A stretch of DNA of 64,000 nucleotides, from positions 43,721 to 107,720 of the forward strand of contig PNJV01000003.1 of NCBI GenBank assembly GCA_013822085.1, given 5' to 3'. The position numbers were made by a program, and so were the translations under genes. The notes under the pieces were generated by a model. That model ran no database searches, had not been told where the DNA came from, and saw only the letters and a list, made by a program, of their open reading frames with translations. Of this stretch, positions 38,649 through 46,698 are shown in pieces. Every line of letters begins with the position of its first letter. Position 1 is the first letter of the stretch. Origin of the DNA: Isosphaera sp. Its GTDB lineage: Bacteria; Planctomycetota; Phycisphaerae; Phycisphaerales; UBA1924.

Positions 38649-39857
38649 ATGAGCAAGGCGAGCGTCGGCGCGATGTCCTCGTTCCTCTTCTTGGCCGTCG
38701 GCCCGGGGGGGGCGCGCCGGTTCGGCGTGCGCGCCGCGCCCAGCCGACCGGCGCTGGCCGAGACCCTCCGCCGCGAGCGGCTCTTGCTCATGCGGGCCCT
38801 GCGGCTGCCCGGCCAGGTGCGCCAGCGCTCCACGCTCTCGCTGGCCGACCAGATCGTCCTCAACGAGCAGCTGGCCCAGCTGGTCTCGCGCGGCGTGCCC
38901 CTGGTCGAGGCCCTTGCGGTGGTCGCCGAGACGGTCTCGGCGGGCCTGCGCCCCCGCGTGAGCCGCCTGCGCGAGCTGGTCGCCTCGGGCCTGTCGTTCT
39001 CGCAGGCCTGCCAGCGCGTCGGGGGCTTCGACCCCGTCACCGTGGCCGTCTACCGCGCCGCCGAGCGCTCGGGGGACCTGGCCGGCGCGGGCCGGCAGCT
39101 GGCCGAGACCGCCCGCCGGGGGGCCGCCGTCGCCGGCAAGGCCCTGACCCTGGCCATCTACCCGGCGGTGGTCATCGTGATCGCCGTGGGCGTCGGCCTG
39201 GTGCTGATCGTCGGGGTCATGCCCACCATCGGCAGCCAGCTGGAGGAGACCGGTGCCAAGCCACCGCTGCTGACCGCGTTCCTGACCGGCCTTGGGCGCT
39301 GGATCCAGGGCAACGTCTTGGCGGTGGCCGCGGTCGCCGCGGCGTGCCTGGTGGCGGCCATCGCGGCGCGCGGCGCGGTGCTCGGCTGGCTCGGCGTGCT
39401 GATGCGCCGCGCCCCGCTGCTGCGCGCCGTCGTGCTGGCCCAGGAGCTGGCGCGGTTCTTCGGCGTCATGGCCGCCATGACGCGCTCCGGCGTCACGCTC
39501 GGCGAGGCCCTGGCCACGGGCAACCAGGCCATCAACCACCCCACGCTGCGCGCCGAGATGGACCGCCTCCGCCAGCGCCTCGTCGAGGGCGGGGCCCTGC
39601 GCGAGCTGATCGAGCAGGTGGCCTCCCTGCCCATCGCCACGCGCAAGCTGCTCATCGCCGCCGAGCGCACCGGCGACCTCGAGTCCGCCTTCGTCACCCT
39701 CGCCGGCGACATGGCCGCCGAGGTCGACCGCCGCAGCGCCCGCCTGGTGGCGCTCCTCCAGCCCCTGACCGTCGTGGTCATGTTCCTGATCATCGGGACC
39801 ATCCTCCTGGCGGTGCTCATCCCCATCCTGACACTGTCCCAGAACATCGGGACCTGA
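38649..39857 (+). CDS. gspF: Type II secretion inner-membrane platform protein GspF
   Basis: 402 residues with two T2SSF domains. Each begins with the typical pattern: LADQIVLNEQLAQLVSRGVP with LVEALAVVAE, and LAQELARFFGVMAAMTRSGV with TLGEALATGN. Three membrane helices are present, one near 165-190, one near 220-245 and the last (VVVMFLIIGTILLAVLIPIL) at the C-terminus. The protein is the platform that couples the GspE ATPase to pseudopilus assembly. It opens the secretion cluster; gspE and gspD are not beside it. Confidence 0.94.
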   Translation: MSKASVGAMSSFLFLAVGPGGARRFGVRAAPSRPALAETLRRERLLLMRALRLPGQVRQRSTLSLADQIVLNEQLAQLVSRGVPLVEALAVVAETVSAGLRPRVSRLRELVASGLSFSQACQRVGGFDPVTVAVYRAAERSGDLAGAGRQLAETARRGAAVAGKALTLAIYPAVVIVIAVGVGLVLIVGVMPTIGSQLEETGAKPPLLTAFLTGLGRWIQGNVLAVAAVAAACLVAAIAARGAVLGWLGVLMRRAPLLRAVVLAQELARFFGVMAAMTRSGVTLGEALATGNQAINHPTLRAEMDRLRQRLVEGGALRELIEQVASLPIATRKLLIAAERTGDLESAFVTLAGDMAAEVDRRSARLVALLQPLTVVVMFLIIGTILLAVLIPILTLSQNIGT

Positions 39858-39893
39858 GCCCCGGCCCGCCCACGCCGGCCCGGCCGCTGCGCG

Positions 39894-39899
39894 TAAAGT
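39894..39899 (+). promoter_or_regulatory. Possible promoter of the pseudopilin genes
   Basis: TAAAGT, followed by TCTCTC, stands out in GC-rich sequence 102 bases before gspG. Major pseudopilins are often expressed more than the platform gene, so a separate promoter would make sense (inference). Confidence 0.3.
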
Positions 39900-40000
39900 T
39901 CTCTCAGAGCCCCGCACCGCGTGCATCGGCCCGGGCGATCGGCACGTACAAGAGCCATCCGCCCGCAGCTCAGGTCACCGCGCAAGCCAGGAACTCCCCC

Positions 40001-40447
40001 ATGACCCGCCGACCGCACGCTCATCACCCCCGACGCGCCTTTACGCTCCTGGAGATCATGCTCGTCGTGCTGATCATGGGCATCCTGGCGACCATCGGCG
40101 TTGTGGCCATCAGCTCCAACCTCGAACGCGCCCGCCTGAGCGAGACCCGGACCTACCTCTCGCAGATCCGCACCGCCCTGACCGATTACAACGCCAACAC
40201 CGGCGCGTTCCCGGCCTCGCTGGCCGAGCTCGCCTCCGGCACCGGGGCCAATCGGTACCTCCAGCGCATCCCCCAGGACGGCTGGAAGCAGGACTTCCTC
40301 TACCGCTTCCCGGGCCAGTCCGGCGCCAACGAGGACCAGCCCTACGACCTGATCTCCTCGGGCCGCGACAAGCAGTTCGGCACCGGCGATGACCTCAACG
40401 TGTGGACATTCGATCAGCGCGCCGCCGCCGCCCCAGCGAGCAACTAA
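40001..40447 (+). CDS. gspG: Type II secretion major pseudopilin GspG
   Basis: 148 residues. The prepilin leader ends in HHPRRA and the mature part begins FTLLEIMLVVLIMGILATIG, so the -1 residue is Ala rather than the usual Gly. Glu +5 is present. The globular part has the GspG pattern DYNANTGAFPASLAEL and the calcium-site loop RDKQFGTGDD. The prepilin peptidase would cleave it and it would form the pseudopilus shaft. AGGAA lies before the ATG. Start of a run of pseudopilin genes. Confidence 0.93.
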   Translation: MTRRPHAHHPRRAFTLLEIMLVVLIMGILATIGVVAISSNLERARLSETRTYLSQIRTALTDYNANTGAFPASLAELASGTGANRYLQRIPQDGWKQDFLYRFPGQSGANEDQPYDLISSGRDKQFGTGDDLNVWTFDQRAAAAPASN

Positions 40448-40504
40448 CCCACCCCCCGCCCTATTCCCCGCCCCACCTCCCCAGACCCACACCGGCGAAC
40501 CCAC

Positions 40505-41179
40505 GTGCACACCCGGCGCGCCCAACGCCAGTCGCTCAGGCCCAACGCCCGCCGCGGCGTGACGCTGCTGGAGGTCCTGCTGGCCACCGTGATGATGGCC
40601 GGCATCGCTGGGGCGGTGTCCTCGGTGATGTTCCAGATCACGCGCTCGGAGGAACGCCAGCGCCGGGCCCGGGCCGGCCACGAGCTGGCCAACCGCCTGA
40701 TCCTCCAGTTCCTCGACGACGAGAGTCAGCTCCCGGACGACTCGCTCCCGTACAACGACGGGAACTACCTGTTCCGCTGGGAGCTGGAGGTCATCCCGGC
40801 CAAGATCGAGCCGCCGCCGCGGGCCGTGCTCCAGCCGCGGGCCACCGCCCCCGCCGCCCCGGGCGGGGCGGCGCAGAGGAGCACCCGGCTGACGACGGAG
40901 ATGGAGCTGATCGTCGCCCGGGTCTGGCTGGGCGTGCCCGACGGCGTCGGCGGGGCTGCGCGCGGTGACCGGCTCGCCGAGCTGCGCCGGCTGCGCAACC
41001 CCATTGATATCACGCGCAACATCGACTCGGCCTCTCGGCTCGATCCCAGCCAGCTCACCCAGTCCTTGCTGGGCCGGCTCTCGGGGGGGGCTCAGGAGCG
41101 CCGCCGGGCCACGGGCTCGGGCAGCAGCGCGCCGGGCAACCGCGTCCGACGGCCGAGCGAAGACGAGGACCGCCCATGA
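40505..41179 (+). CDS. Minor pseudopilin, GspI-like
   Basis: 224 residues from a GTG start. The leader ends ARRG and the mature helix begins VTLLEVLLATVMMAGIAGAV with Glu +5. The position between gspG and the gspJ-like gene and the TLLEVL motif suggest GspI (or GspH). The globular domain contains NYLFRWELEVIPAKIEP. The last ~100 residues are polar and Arg/Ser-rich, much longer than ordinary GspI. The stop overlaps the next ATG (ATGA), so translation is coupled. Confidence 0.8.
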   Translation: MHTRRAQRQSLRPNARRGVTLLEVLLATVMMAGIAGAVSSVMFQITRSEERQRRARAGHELANRLILQFLDDESQLPDDSLPYNDGNYLFRWELEVIPAKIEPPPRAVLQPRATAPAAPGGAAQRSTRLTTEMELIVARVWLGVPDGVGGAARGDRLAELRRLRNPIDITRNIDSASRLDPSQLTQSLLGRLSGGAQERRRATGSGSSAPGNRVRRPSEDEDRP

Positions 41180-42375
41180 CCGGCCGTCGCCGAGGCGTTC
41201 GTGGCGTGTCCCAGCGCGGCTTCTCGCTGCTGGAGGTCATCTTGGCCGTGGCGCTGGGGTCGGCGCTGATGCTCGCGTTCGTCTCGGTGTCGCTGATGCT
41301 CCGCCGGGTCGATGCCTCCAGCCGGGCCCGGGCCCAGGACCAGCTGGAGCTGGCCCGCCTGCACACGGCCGCCCGCCGCGCGATGCGCACCCTCGTGCTG
41401 GCCCGCCCCGAGAACGCCGCTCCCAACGGCTCGAACGTCCCTGCCAACGCCGCCACCGCGGCCATCGCCATCAACCGGGCCGCCGAGGCGCGTCGCAACG
41501 CCCAGCGTCAGAACTCCCCGCAAAGTCGGAACTCCCCCGAAGGTCAGAACGCAGCGCCAGCCCAAAGCTCGCCGCAGCGCCGCCGCGGCGCCGACGCCGA
41601 CGCGCTGGCGCTCCCCGAAGGGGCGCTGGATGCTCCCGCTCAGCCGCCGATCCCGCCCAGGCTCGCGCTCGAACGCGTCACGCTGCCGGGCGTGGACCGG
41701 CCCGTTCACCGCATGGAGCTGGTCGTCAGCGAGCCCCCGATCCTCGGGTCGGCCACCACCGCGGTGGGCCCAGCGACGGTCCGCGGGGCCTTCGAGCTGC
41801 GCCAGGAGCCCGGCCAAGAGGGCATGACGGTCTTCTGGGACCTGCTCCCGCCCAACACGGGCCGGCCCGAGGGCGCGCCGCGTCCGGAGCCCCTGCGCTC
41901 GACGGTCGTGGCCCGCGGCATCCGCGACCTGCGCTGGTCGGTGCTCCGGAGCGTCCTGACGGACACGCGGTCCGAGCTGCGCCCCTTCGACACCATCGAC
42001 GTGACCACGCAGACCCGGGGTGACCTGCCGGCGTATGTGGAGCTGTTCGTCGAGACGGTTCACGGCAGGAGCGAGCGGTGGATGCTCGAGGTTGGCTGGG
42101 TCCTCGGCGGCGAGCCCAAGCTCAGCGACATCGTCGGGATCGAGGCGGCCATCGAGGCGGGCGCCCTGCCGCGCCCGCGCGCTGAAGGCGGTCGCGGTGG
42201 CGGCGGCGGGGGTGGTGGTCGCGGCGGCGGTGGTCGCGGGGGTGGGGGTGGGGGTGGGGGTGTCGGGTCGGACGGCGCTGGGCGCAGCGGGGAAGACGCC
42301 GTCCGTCCTGACGGGGGCTCGCGCAACCGCCGGGGCGACCCCAGCGGGGCCCCGGGCGCCGAGGGCGGCCCGTGA
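41176..42375 (+). CDS. Minor pseudopilin, GspJ-like, with Gln/Asn insert and poly-Gly tail
   Basis: 399 residues. The leader ends SQRG and the mature part begins FSLLEVILAVALGSALMLAF. Residues ~80-150 form a Gln/Asn/Ser-rich low-complexity insert (QRQNSPQSRNSPEGQN). The folded part has MELVVSEPPI, MTVFWDLLPP and IRDLRWSVLR, similar to GspJ. The C-terminal ~70 residues are almost only Gly with Arg, encoded by long G runs, then polar. GspJ is normally ~200 residues, so the extra length is inserts. Start and stop overlap with neighbours by 4 bases (ATGA, GTGA). Confidence 0.8.
   Translation: MTGRRRGVRGVSQRGFSLLEVILAVALGSALMLAFVSVSLMLRRVDASSRARAQDQLELARLHTAARRAMRTLVLARPENAAPNGSNVPANAATAAIAINRAAEARRNAQRQNSPQSRNSPEGQNAAPAQSSPQRRRGADADALALPEGALDAPAQPPIPPRLALERVTLPGVDRPVHRMELVVSEPPILGSATTAVGPATVRGAFELRQEPGQEGMTVFWDLLPPNTGRPEGAPRPEPLRSTVVARGIRDLRWSVLRSVLTDTRSELRPFDTIDVTTQTRGDLPAYVELFVETVHGRSERWMLEVGWVLGGEPKLSDIVGIEAAIEAGALPRPRAEGGRGGGGGGGGRGGGGRGGGGGGGGVGSDGAGRSGEDAVRPDGGSRNRRGDPSGAPGAEGGP
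42201..42270 (+). repeat. GGX repeat tract with many G runs
   Basis: Imperfect tandem GGC/GGT/GGG codons with repeated runs of 3-5 G in the gspJ-like gene. It encodes the poly-Gly tail and could form G-quadruplexes in DNA or RNA. Confidence 0.7.
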
Positions 42376-43244
42376 GGCACCGGACGCGCCCGCGTCGGGC
42401 CTTTGCCATGCTTCTGGTGCTGTTGCTCGGGGCCACAGCGGCGGGCGTGAGCGCGGTCATGCTCCTGCGCGTGGCCCAGATGAGCTTTGCCACGCGGCGG
42501 CAGGTGGACGGCTACGTGCAGCACCACTTCTCGCTGGGCCTGGCCGAGGTGCTCCAGTCCTGGTCTAACGGCGTGGCCCTGGGCGAGGGCCAGTCGCTGG
42601 CCGACGGCCCGATCGGGTTCGACATGGAGATCGACGGCCTGCGTCTGCGCGTCCGCCTGTCCGACGCGCAGGGGCACCCGCGCCGGCTCACGCCCGAGTC
42701 GGAAGAGAACGCCGACGGCCTGGTGCTCAGCCGGGCCGCCGAGCTGCTGCTGGCTGAAGGGAGCGTCCCCCCCGAACGGCTGCGCGACCGCGGCCCGGGC
42801 CGGGTCTCGGCCCTGAGCGCACCCGACGCGGTGGTCATAGCGCTGGCGCGCGCGGTGGCCCAGGACGCGAGCGCCGCACGCTTCGCCGACGAGCTGCGCC
42901 GGGCCCGCCAAGCCGGGCCGCTCAGCCTGGCGACGTTGGACTCGTTGGCAGCCGCCGCCATCGACGGCACCGCCCGGGCCCAGCAGCTCCGCGCGCTCTT
43001 TGCCCTTGACCCGGAGCTGTGGTGGGTCGAGGTGGAGGCCAGGGGCGTGACCGGCGAGCGTCAGGTCCACCAAGGCGGGCTGGTGCGCGGGCGCATCCCG
43101 GACCTGGCCCGTCAGGCCGGCGCGCCCATCTCGCAGGGGCAGCGGGTCGATTGGGTCGTCCTGTCGTGGGGGGCGATCGGGCCGGGGGGGGTGTCGCGCC
43201 CGGAGTGGCTCTCGGATCCGACGGAATCCGCGATCGCCCGGTGA
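42372..43244 (+). CDS. GspK-like minor pseudopilin
   Basis: 290 residues from a GTG that overlaps the previous stop. The N-terminus RRAFAMLLVLLLGATAAGVS resembles GspK, which unlike other pseudopilins lacks Glu +5. The -1 residue is Ala. The body has the helical GspK-like domain with a long Ala/Arg/Leu-rich insert (SLATLDSLAAAAIDGTARAQ) and a final beta part (LWWVEVEARGVTGERQV). GspK caps the pseudopilus tip with GspI/J. Assignment rests on gene order and the N-terminus. Confidence 0.75.
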   Translation: MRHRTRPRRAFAMLLVLLLGATAAGVSAVMLLRVAQMSFATRRQVDGYVQHHFSLGLAEVLQSWSNGVALGEGQSLADGPIGFDMEIDGLRLRVRLSDAQGHPRRLTPESEENADGLVLSRAAELLLAEGSVPPERLRDRGPGRVSALSAPDAVVIALARAVAQDASAARFADELRRARQAGPLSLATLDSLAAAAIDGTARAQQLRALFALDPELWWVEVEARGVTGERQVHQGGLVRGRIPDLARQAGAPISQGQRVDWVVLSWGAIGPGGVSRPEWLSDPTESAIAR

Positions 43245-43397
43245 GCGAACCTCGTGCCGGGTGGGGGCGCCGGACTTGCCCGCGCCCGGGGTGAAGGGTG
43301 CGCGCGGGGTGGGTATCGTGTGGCCGCAGGAGCCGGCGCGGGGCCGGGCTCTGAGCCGCCGGCGGGTCAGCCGAGCGGGGACCGAGCAAGGATCAGC

Positions 43398-44183
43398 ATG
43401 CATCGAGCCCAGGCACAGCGCATGACCGGTCGGGTTCGCCTGGGCGCCGCCGTGCTCTTGGCGCTGGCGCTAGGGGTCTTGGTGCTCCCGGCGGTGCGCG
43501 GCGGCTCGTCGGAGGGGCTGAGCATCCTGGTGCAGCGCGGCCGCGAGCCCAAGCCGCCGCTGCCGGTCTGGGCGCCCGCCGGTGACGTGTACGACGAGGC
43601 GACGTTCTCCTTGAGCATCGACGCGGTGGCCCCAGCGGTGCCGCCGCGGCCCGTGACCAACGTGCCCGCGGTCGTTCCGGAGGTGGCCCAAGGCGGCCAG
43701 ACGAGCCCGGCCGACGCCGGTGAATCCCCAGCGCCCGACGCGCCCGCGGTGGCGAGCAAGTGGGAGATGATCGGGGCGATCGTCGGGCCCGAGTTCCGGC
43801 GCGCGATCCTGCGGCGTGACCGGGCGGCTCGGCAGGTGATGGTCGGCGAGGGCGAGACGATCGAAGGCGGGTTCGAGGTGCTGCGGATCGAGGACCGCCG
43901 GGTGGTGGTGCGCACGGCCGAGGGCGTCGAGGAGAGCCTGGTGCTGCGCGGCTCGGCGCCCCCCGCGGCGCAGGCCCAGCGCGGCGCCGCGCTCGACCCC
44001 GGCCAGCGCTGGACCAGCGACAACGCCCAGCGCCTGAGCACGCCCCCGAGGCCGTCCCCGACCCAGCCGCGCGTCCGCAGGGACAGCCGGGGTCGGCTTG
44101 TCCAGCCGCCGCCGGCCGTGCCGGGATCGCTGCCGGTGCCCAACCCCGCGGCGCCGAGCGAAGAGCCCGGGGAGGAGCGATGA
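43398..44183 (+). CDS. GspC-like inner-membrane protein with HR-type domain
   Basis: 261 residues. One N-terminal membrane helix (about 12-32) is followed by a linker and a small beta domain (about 118-185) reading WEMIGAIVGPEFRRAILRRD, VMVGEGETIEGGFEVLRIED and RVVVRTAEGVEESLVL. This fits the HR domain of GspC/PilP-like proteins that contact the secretin. The C-terminal ~75 residues are Pro/Arg-rich and disordered, with no PDZ. AAGGATC lies before the ATG. The stop overlaps the next start by 4 bases. Confidence 0.7.
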   Translation: MHRAQAQRMTGRVRLGAAVLLALALGVLVLPAVRGGSSEGLSILVQRGREPKPPLPVWAPAGDVYDEATFSLSIDAVAPAVPPRPVTNVPAVVPEVAQGGQTSPADAGESPAPDAPAVASKWEMIGAIVGPEFRRAILRRDRAARQVMVGEGETIEGGFEVLRIEDRRVVVRTAEGVEESLVLRGSAPPAAQAQRGAALDPGQRWTSDNAQRLSTPPRPSPTQPRVRRDSRGRLVQPPPAVPGSLPVPNPAAPSEEPGEER

Positions 44184-45121
44184 GCCACGCGGTGGTGTGG
44201 GTCGGTCGCGGGCGGGGCGCGCTGGAGATCCGCCGGCTGCGGCTGGCCCACGCGCGCGGGGTCGAGGCGTGGGCGCCAGCGGCGGCTAATGGCGGGGCCG
44301 AGGCGCTGATCGATCGGCCCAGCGAGGCGGCGCGGTGGCTGGCCCAGGCGCTGAGGCGCGTGCCCGGGTCGCCGTCGCTGATCGTGTGCCTGGACCTGGA
44401 CGGGGCCCGCTGCGGGTGGATGACGCTCCCGGGTGCCCAGCCGCGCGTGGTGCGTGCAGCCGTCGCTGCGGCGCGGGCCGGCTTTGGCGGCGGGGGCGCA
44501 GGTGGCGGGGTGGGGGTCACCGAGGCCGATCCGTCCGAGGGCCTGGCGTGGCTCGAGGACCGCGACCCCGGCGTGGACCTGTCGGTGCAGGCACTCGGCG
44601 AGCCCGCGGCGCACGGCGCAGCGGCCGCCGACGAGGGCCAGCCGGGCGCCGGGCTGCACCGCCTGGGCCTGCTCGCCTGCCCCGACCTGGCCGCGCGGGC
44701 GCTCCTGGACGAGCTGGACAAGCTCGGGGTCGCCGCTGAGCGCGTGGTGACGCAGTGGCACGCGGTCGCCGAGGCGTGGGACCAGTCGCCGCGCCCGGCC
44801 GACGAGGCGCCGCCGGCGCCGAGCCCGGGCGAGCCGGCGCGGGACATCGTCGCCGACCAGGGCTCCAGCCAGGTGCTGGCGGTGGTGCTGATCGAGCCGG
44901 GGGGCCGGCTGAGCTGGTCGTGGTCCGTGCGCGCGACGGTGGTGGCAGCGGGCTCGATGCGGCTGCCCGTCGAGCGGGTGGCATACGCCCAGCAGAGCCC
45001 CGGCGACGCGGGGCCCGAGCCGGCCCAAGTGCCGGCGGCGGCCGAGCCGGGGGTGCTCCTGAGCGAGGCGCACGCGGGCCGGCTGCTGGCCGAGTGGCTG
45101 GCCTGGTCGGCGCAGCTGCAT
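44180..45121 (+). CDS. GspL-like assembly protein, N-terminal part (before apparent frameshift)
   Basis: The first ~314 codons encode a cytoplasmic, Ala-rich protein that by position and length corresponds to the actin-like domain of GspL/PilM. Readable strands include LIVCLDLDGARCGWMTLPG, LGLLACPDLAARALLDELD and VLAVVLIEPGGRLSWSW. The meaningful sequence ends at LLAEWLAWSAQLHG. Beyond that, this frame becomes Gly/Ala/Arg nonsense but has no stop until 46603, where it is in frame with the gspM-like gene. The continuation of the protein is found one frame over. ATG overlaps the gspC-like stop. See the 45120-45983 entry. Confidence 0.65.
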
Positions 45122-45983
45122 GGCGCCGGCGCGCGTGGTGGTCGTGGGCGATGCGCGCTCGGTGGTGGCGCCCGCGGTGACGCAGGAGCAGACGACCGGC
45201 CTGGGCTGGCTGGCGCACCGCCTGGGCGCGGCCTGGCCGGGCGCCGGCGTCGGGGCGGTCGACGAGCCGGACCCGCTGGGCGCCTCGCTGGTGCGGCTGT
45301 GCGGCGCGCTCAACGACACGGCCCCGCGCGGGCAGGTGCCCCCGGCGTGGCGCTCGGCGCACCAGCTGACGGTGCGCCCCGGGCGGGCCACGCGCGGGCT
45401 CTACCGCTGGGCGGGCGCAGCGGTGTGGTGCGTGGCCCTGCTGGTGGCGGCGGTGGGCGTGTCGATCGGCCGCGGGATCCAGGGGCTGCGCCAGCGCATC
45501 GACGGTGCGCGCCAGGACGCGGCAGCGACGCTCGAGCGGGCGGCCTCGCTGGTGCCCGTCAGCGCCGACGACGCCGACCCGGTGGGTCTGCTCCAGGGCC
45601 GCGTGGCGGAGCTGCGCCGGGCCAGGGCTGCGCTGGTGCCCGAGCCGCCGGTCCTGGCCGAGCTCGACGGCCTGCTGGGCGTCCTGGGCGACAAGGGGGC
45701 CCTGCTGACCGAGCTGAGCTTCGGGGCCACCATCTCCAGCGTGACGCTGCAGGTGCCCAACGCCGAGACCGGGCCGCGGATCCTCGACGAGCTGGACCAA
45801 CTCCGCGCGATCCGGCAGGGCGGCAGGGTGTCGATCAACTGGTCGGTGGTCCCCGGCCGTGGTGGTGGGGGGGACGGGGGGGGCCAGGCCGGCGCGGTGA
45901 TCCCGCAGGGGTTCAGGCCGTACCGCCTGACGGGGCAGTGGCAGGCGGTGCCGGGCACGCCCGCGGCGCGGGGTGCGCCATGA
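45120..45983 (+). CDS. GspL-like assembly protein, C-terminal part (after apparent frameshift)
   Basis: 287 codons from the ATG at 45120. It begins with a strand ARVVVVGDARSVVAPAV and LGWLAHRLGAAWPGAG, which would complete the actin-like domain started in the preceding frame. A membrane helix (YRWAGAAVWCVALLVAAVGV, about 95-117) follows, then a periplasmic coiled coil and a ferredoxin-like PilN/GspL domain (LTELSFGATISSVTLQVPN, RILDELDQLRAI). The ATG at 45120 may be fortuitous. If there is no indel, it would be a separate gene encoding a membrane protein with part of a domain in front. The stop overlaps the next ATG. Confidence 0.7.
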   Translation: MAPARVVVVGDARSVVAPAVTQEQTTGLGWLAHRLGAAWPGAGVGAVDEPDPLGASLVRLCGALNDTAPRGQVPPAWRSAHQLTVRPGRATRGLYRWAGAAVWCVALLVAAVGVSIGRGIQGLRQRIDGARQDAAATLERAASLVPVSADDADPVGLLQGRVAELRRARAALVPEPPVLAELDGLLGVLGDKGALLTELSFGATISSVTLQVPNAETGPRILDELDQLRAIRQGGRVSINWSVVPGRGGGGDGGGQAGAVIPQGFRPYRLTGQWQAVPGTPAARGAP

Positions 45984-46603
45984 GCGGCGTGGACACGAGC
46001 GATCGCGAGCGGCTCGAGGAAGCGCGCCTCGGGCTGATCGCCAAGACGTCGGCGGCCGAGCGTCGCAACCGGCCCACGACGCTGCTGGCCCTCGGGGGCG
46101 TCGCGGCGGTGGTCGCGCTGGGGTACACGGGGTGGCAGCTCAGCGCCCGCCTGGCGGCCCGCGAGCAGCTCGAGGCGCAGGAGGCCCGCGCGGCTCGGCT
46201 CGGCGAGCTCCTCGGGCAGATCGAGGCCCTGCGCCTCCCCGGCGACGGCGCCGCCGAGGGTGACGCCGAAGCGGGCGGTCCAGACCCGCTCCGCAGGGCC
46301 CCAGAGCAGGCCCAGTTGCTCGAGGACCTGGCCAAGGAGCTGGGGTTCACCGACACGCGGATCGTCACCTCGCTCGACGCCGCCAGGAGCACCCCGCGCT
46401 TCGAGCTCAACGAGTTCAGGCTCAGCTACTCCGACGAGCCCACCGAGCGGGTCCTGCGCATGCTGCTGCGCGGCCCCGGCGTGATCGAGGGCATGCAGGT
46501 GAGCGGGGTGTCCATGAGGCCTGCGCGCGGGACCGACGATCAGCGGCCGACGTGGAACGGGGTCCTGAGCTTCAGCCGCTGGCAGCGCAAGCCGCCCGGC
46601 TGA
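45980..46603 (+). CDS. GspM-like inner-membrane assembly protein
   Basis: 207 residues. A cytoplasmic N-terminus (about 1-30), one membrane helix (TTLLALGGVAAVVALGYTGW), a short coiled coil and a C-terminal ferredoxin-like domain (LAKELGFTDTRIVTSLDAAR and VLRMLLRGPGVIEGMQVSGV) fit GspM/PilO. It would pair with the GspL-like protein. Coupled to the preceding gene by ATGA. Assigned mainly by fold pattern and order. Confidence 0.72.
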   Translation: MSGVDTSDRERLEEARLGLIAKTSAAERRNRPTTLLALGGVAAVVALGYTGWQLSARLAAREQLEAQEARAARLGELLGQIEALRLPGDGAAEGDAEAGGPDPLRRAPEQAQLLEDLAKELGFTDTRIVTSLDAARSTPRFELNEFRLSYSDEPTERVLRMLLRGPGVIEGMQVSGVSMRPARGTDDQRPTWNGVLSFSRWQRKPPG

Positions 46604-46698
46604 GGCCCGGCGTGGTCGCTGGGGTGGTTCGGGATTGGGCACGGTGTCGGGGGTGGCGTGCGGGGGTGTGGCGAATCGTGGTATGCAGAGGAGGAACT

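Noticed and set aside
36888..39926. A minus-strand frame of 1012 codons joining the GT39 gene to upstream sequence
   Set aside because: The part beyond 38642 is the reverse of gspF and has no protein-like character.
44180..46603. One continuous plus-strand frame of 807 codons, which could be read as a GspL-GspM fusion
   Set aside because: Between about 45122 and 45979 this frame gives only Gly/Ala/Arg/Pro nonsense, while another frame carries a recognisable membrane helix and domain. The openness is a GC-content artefact plus a frameshift.
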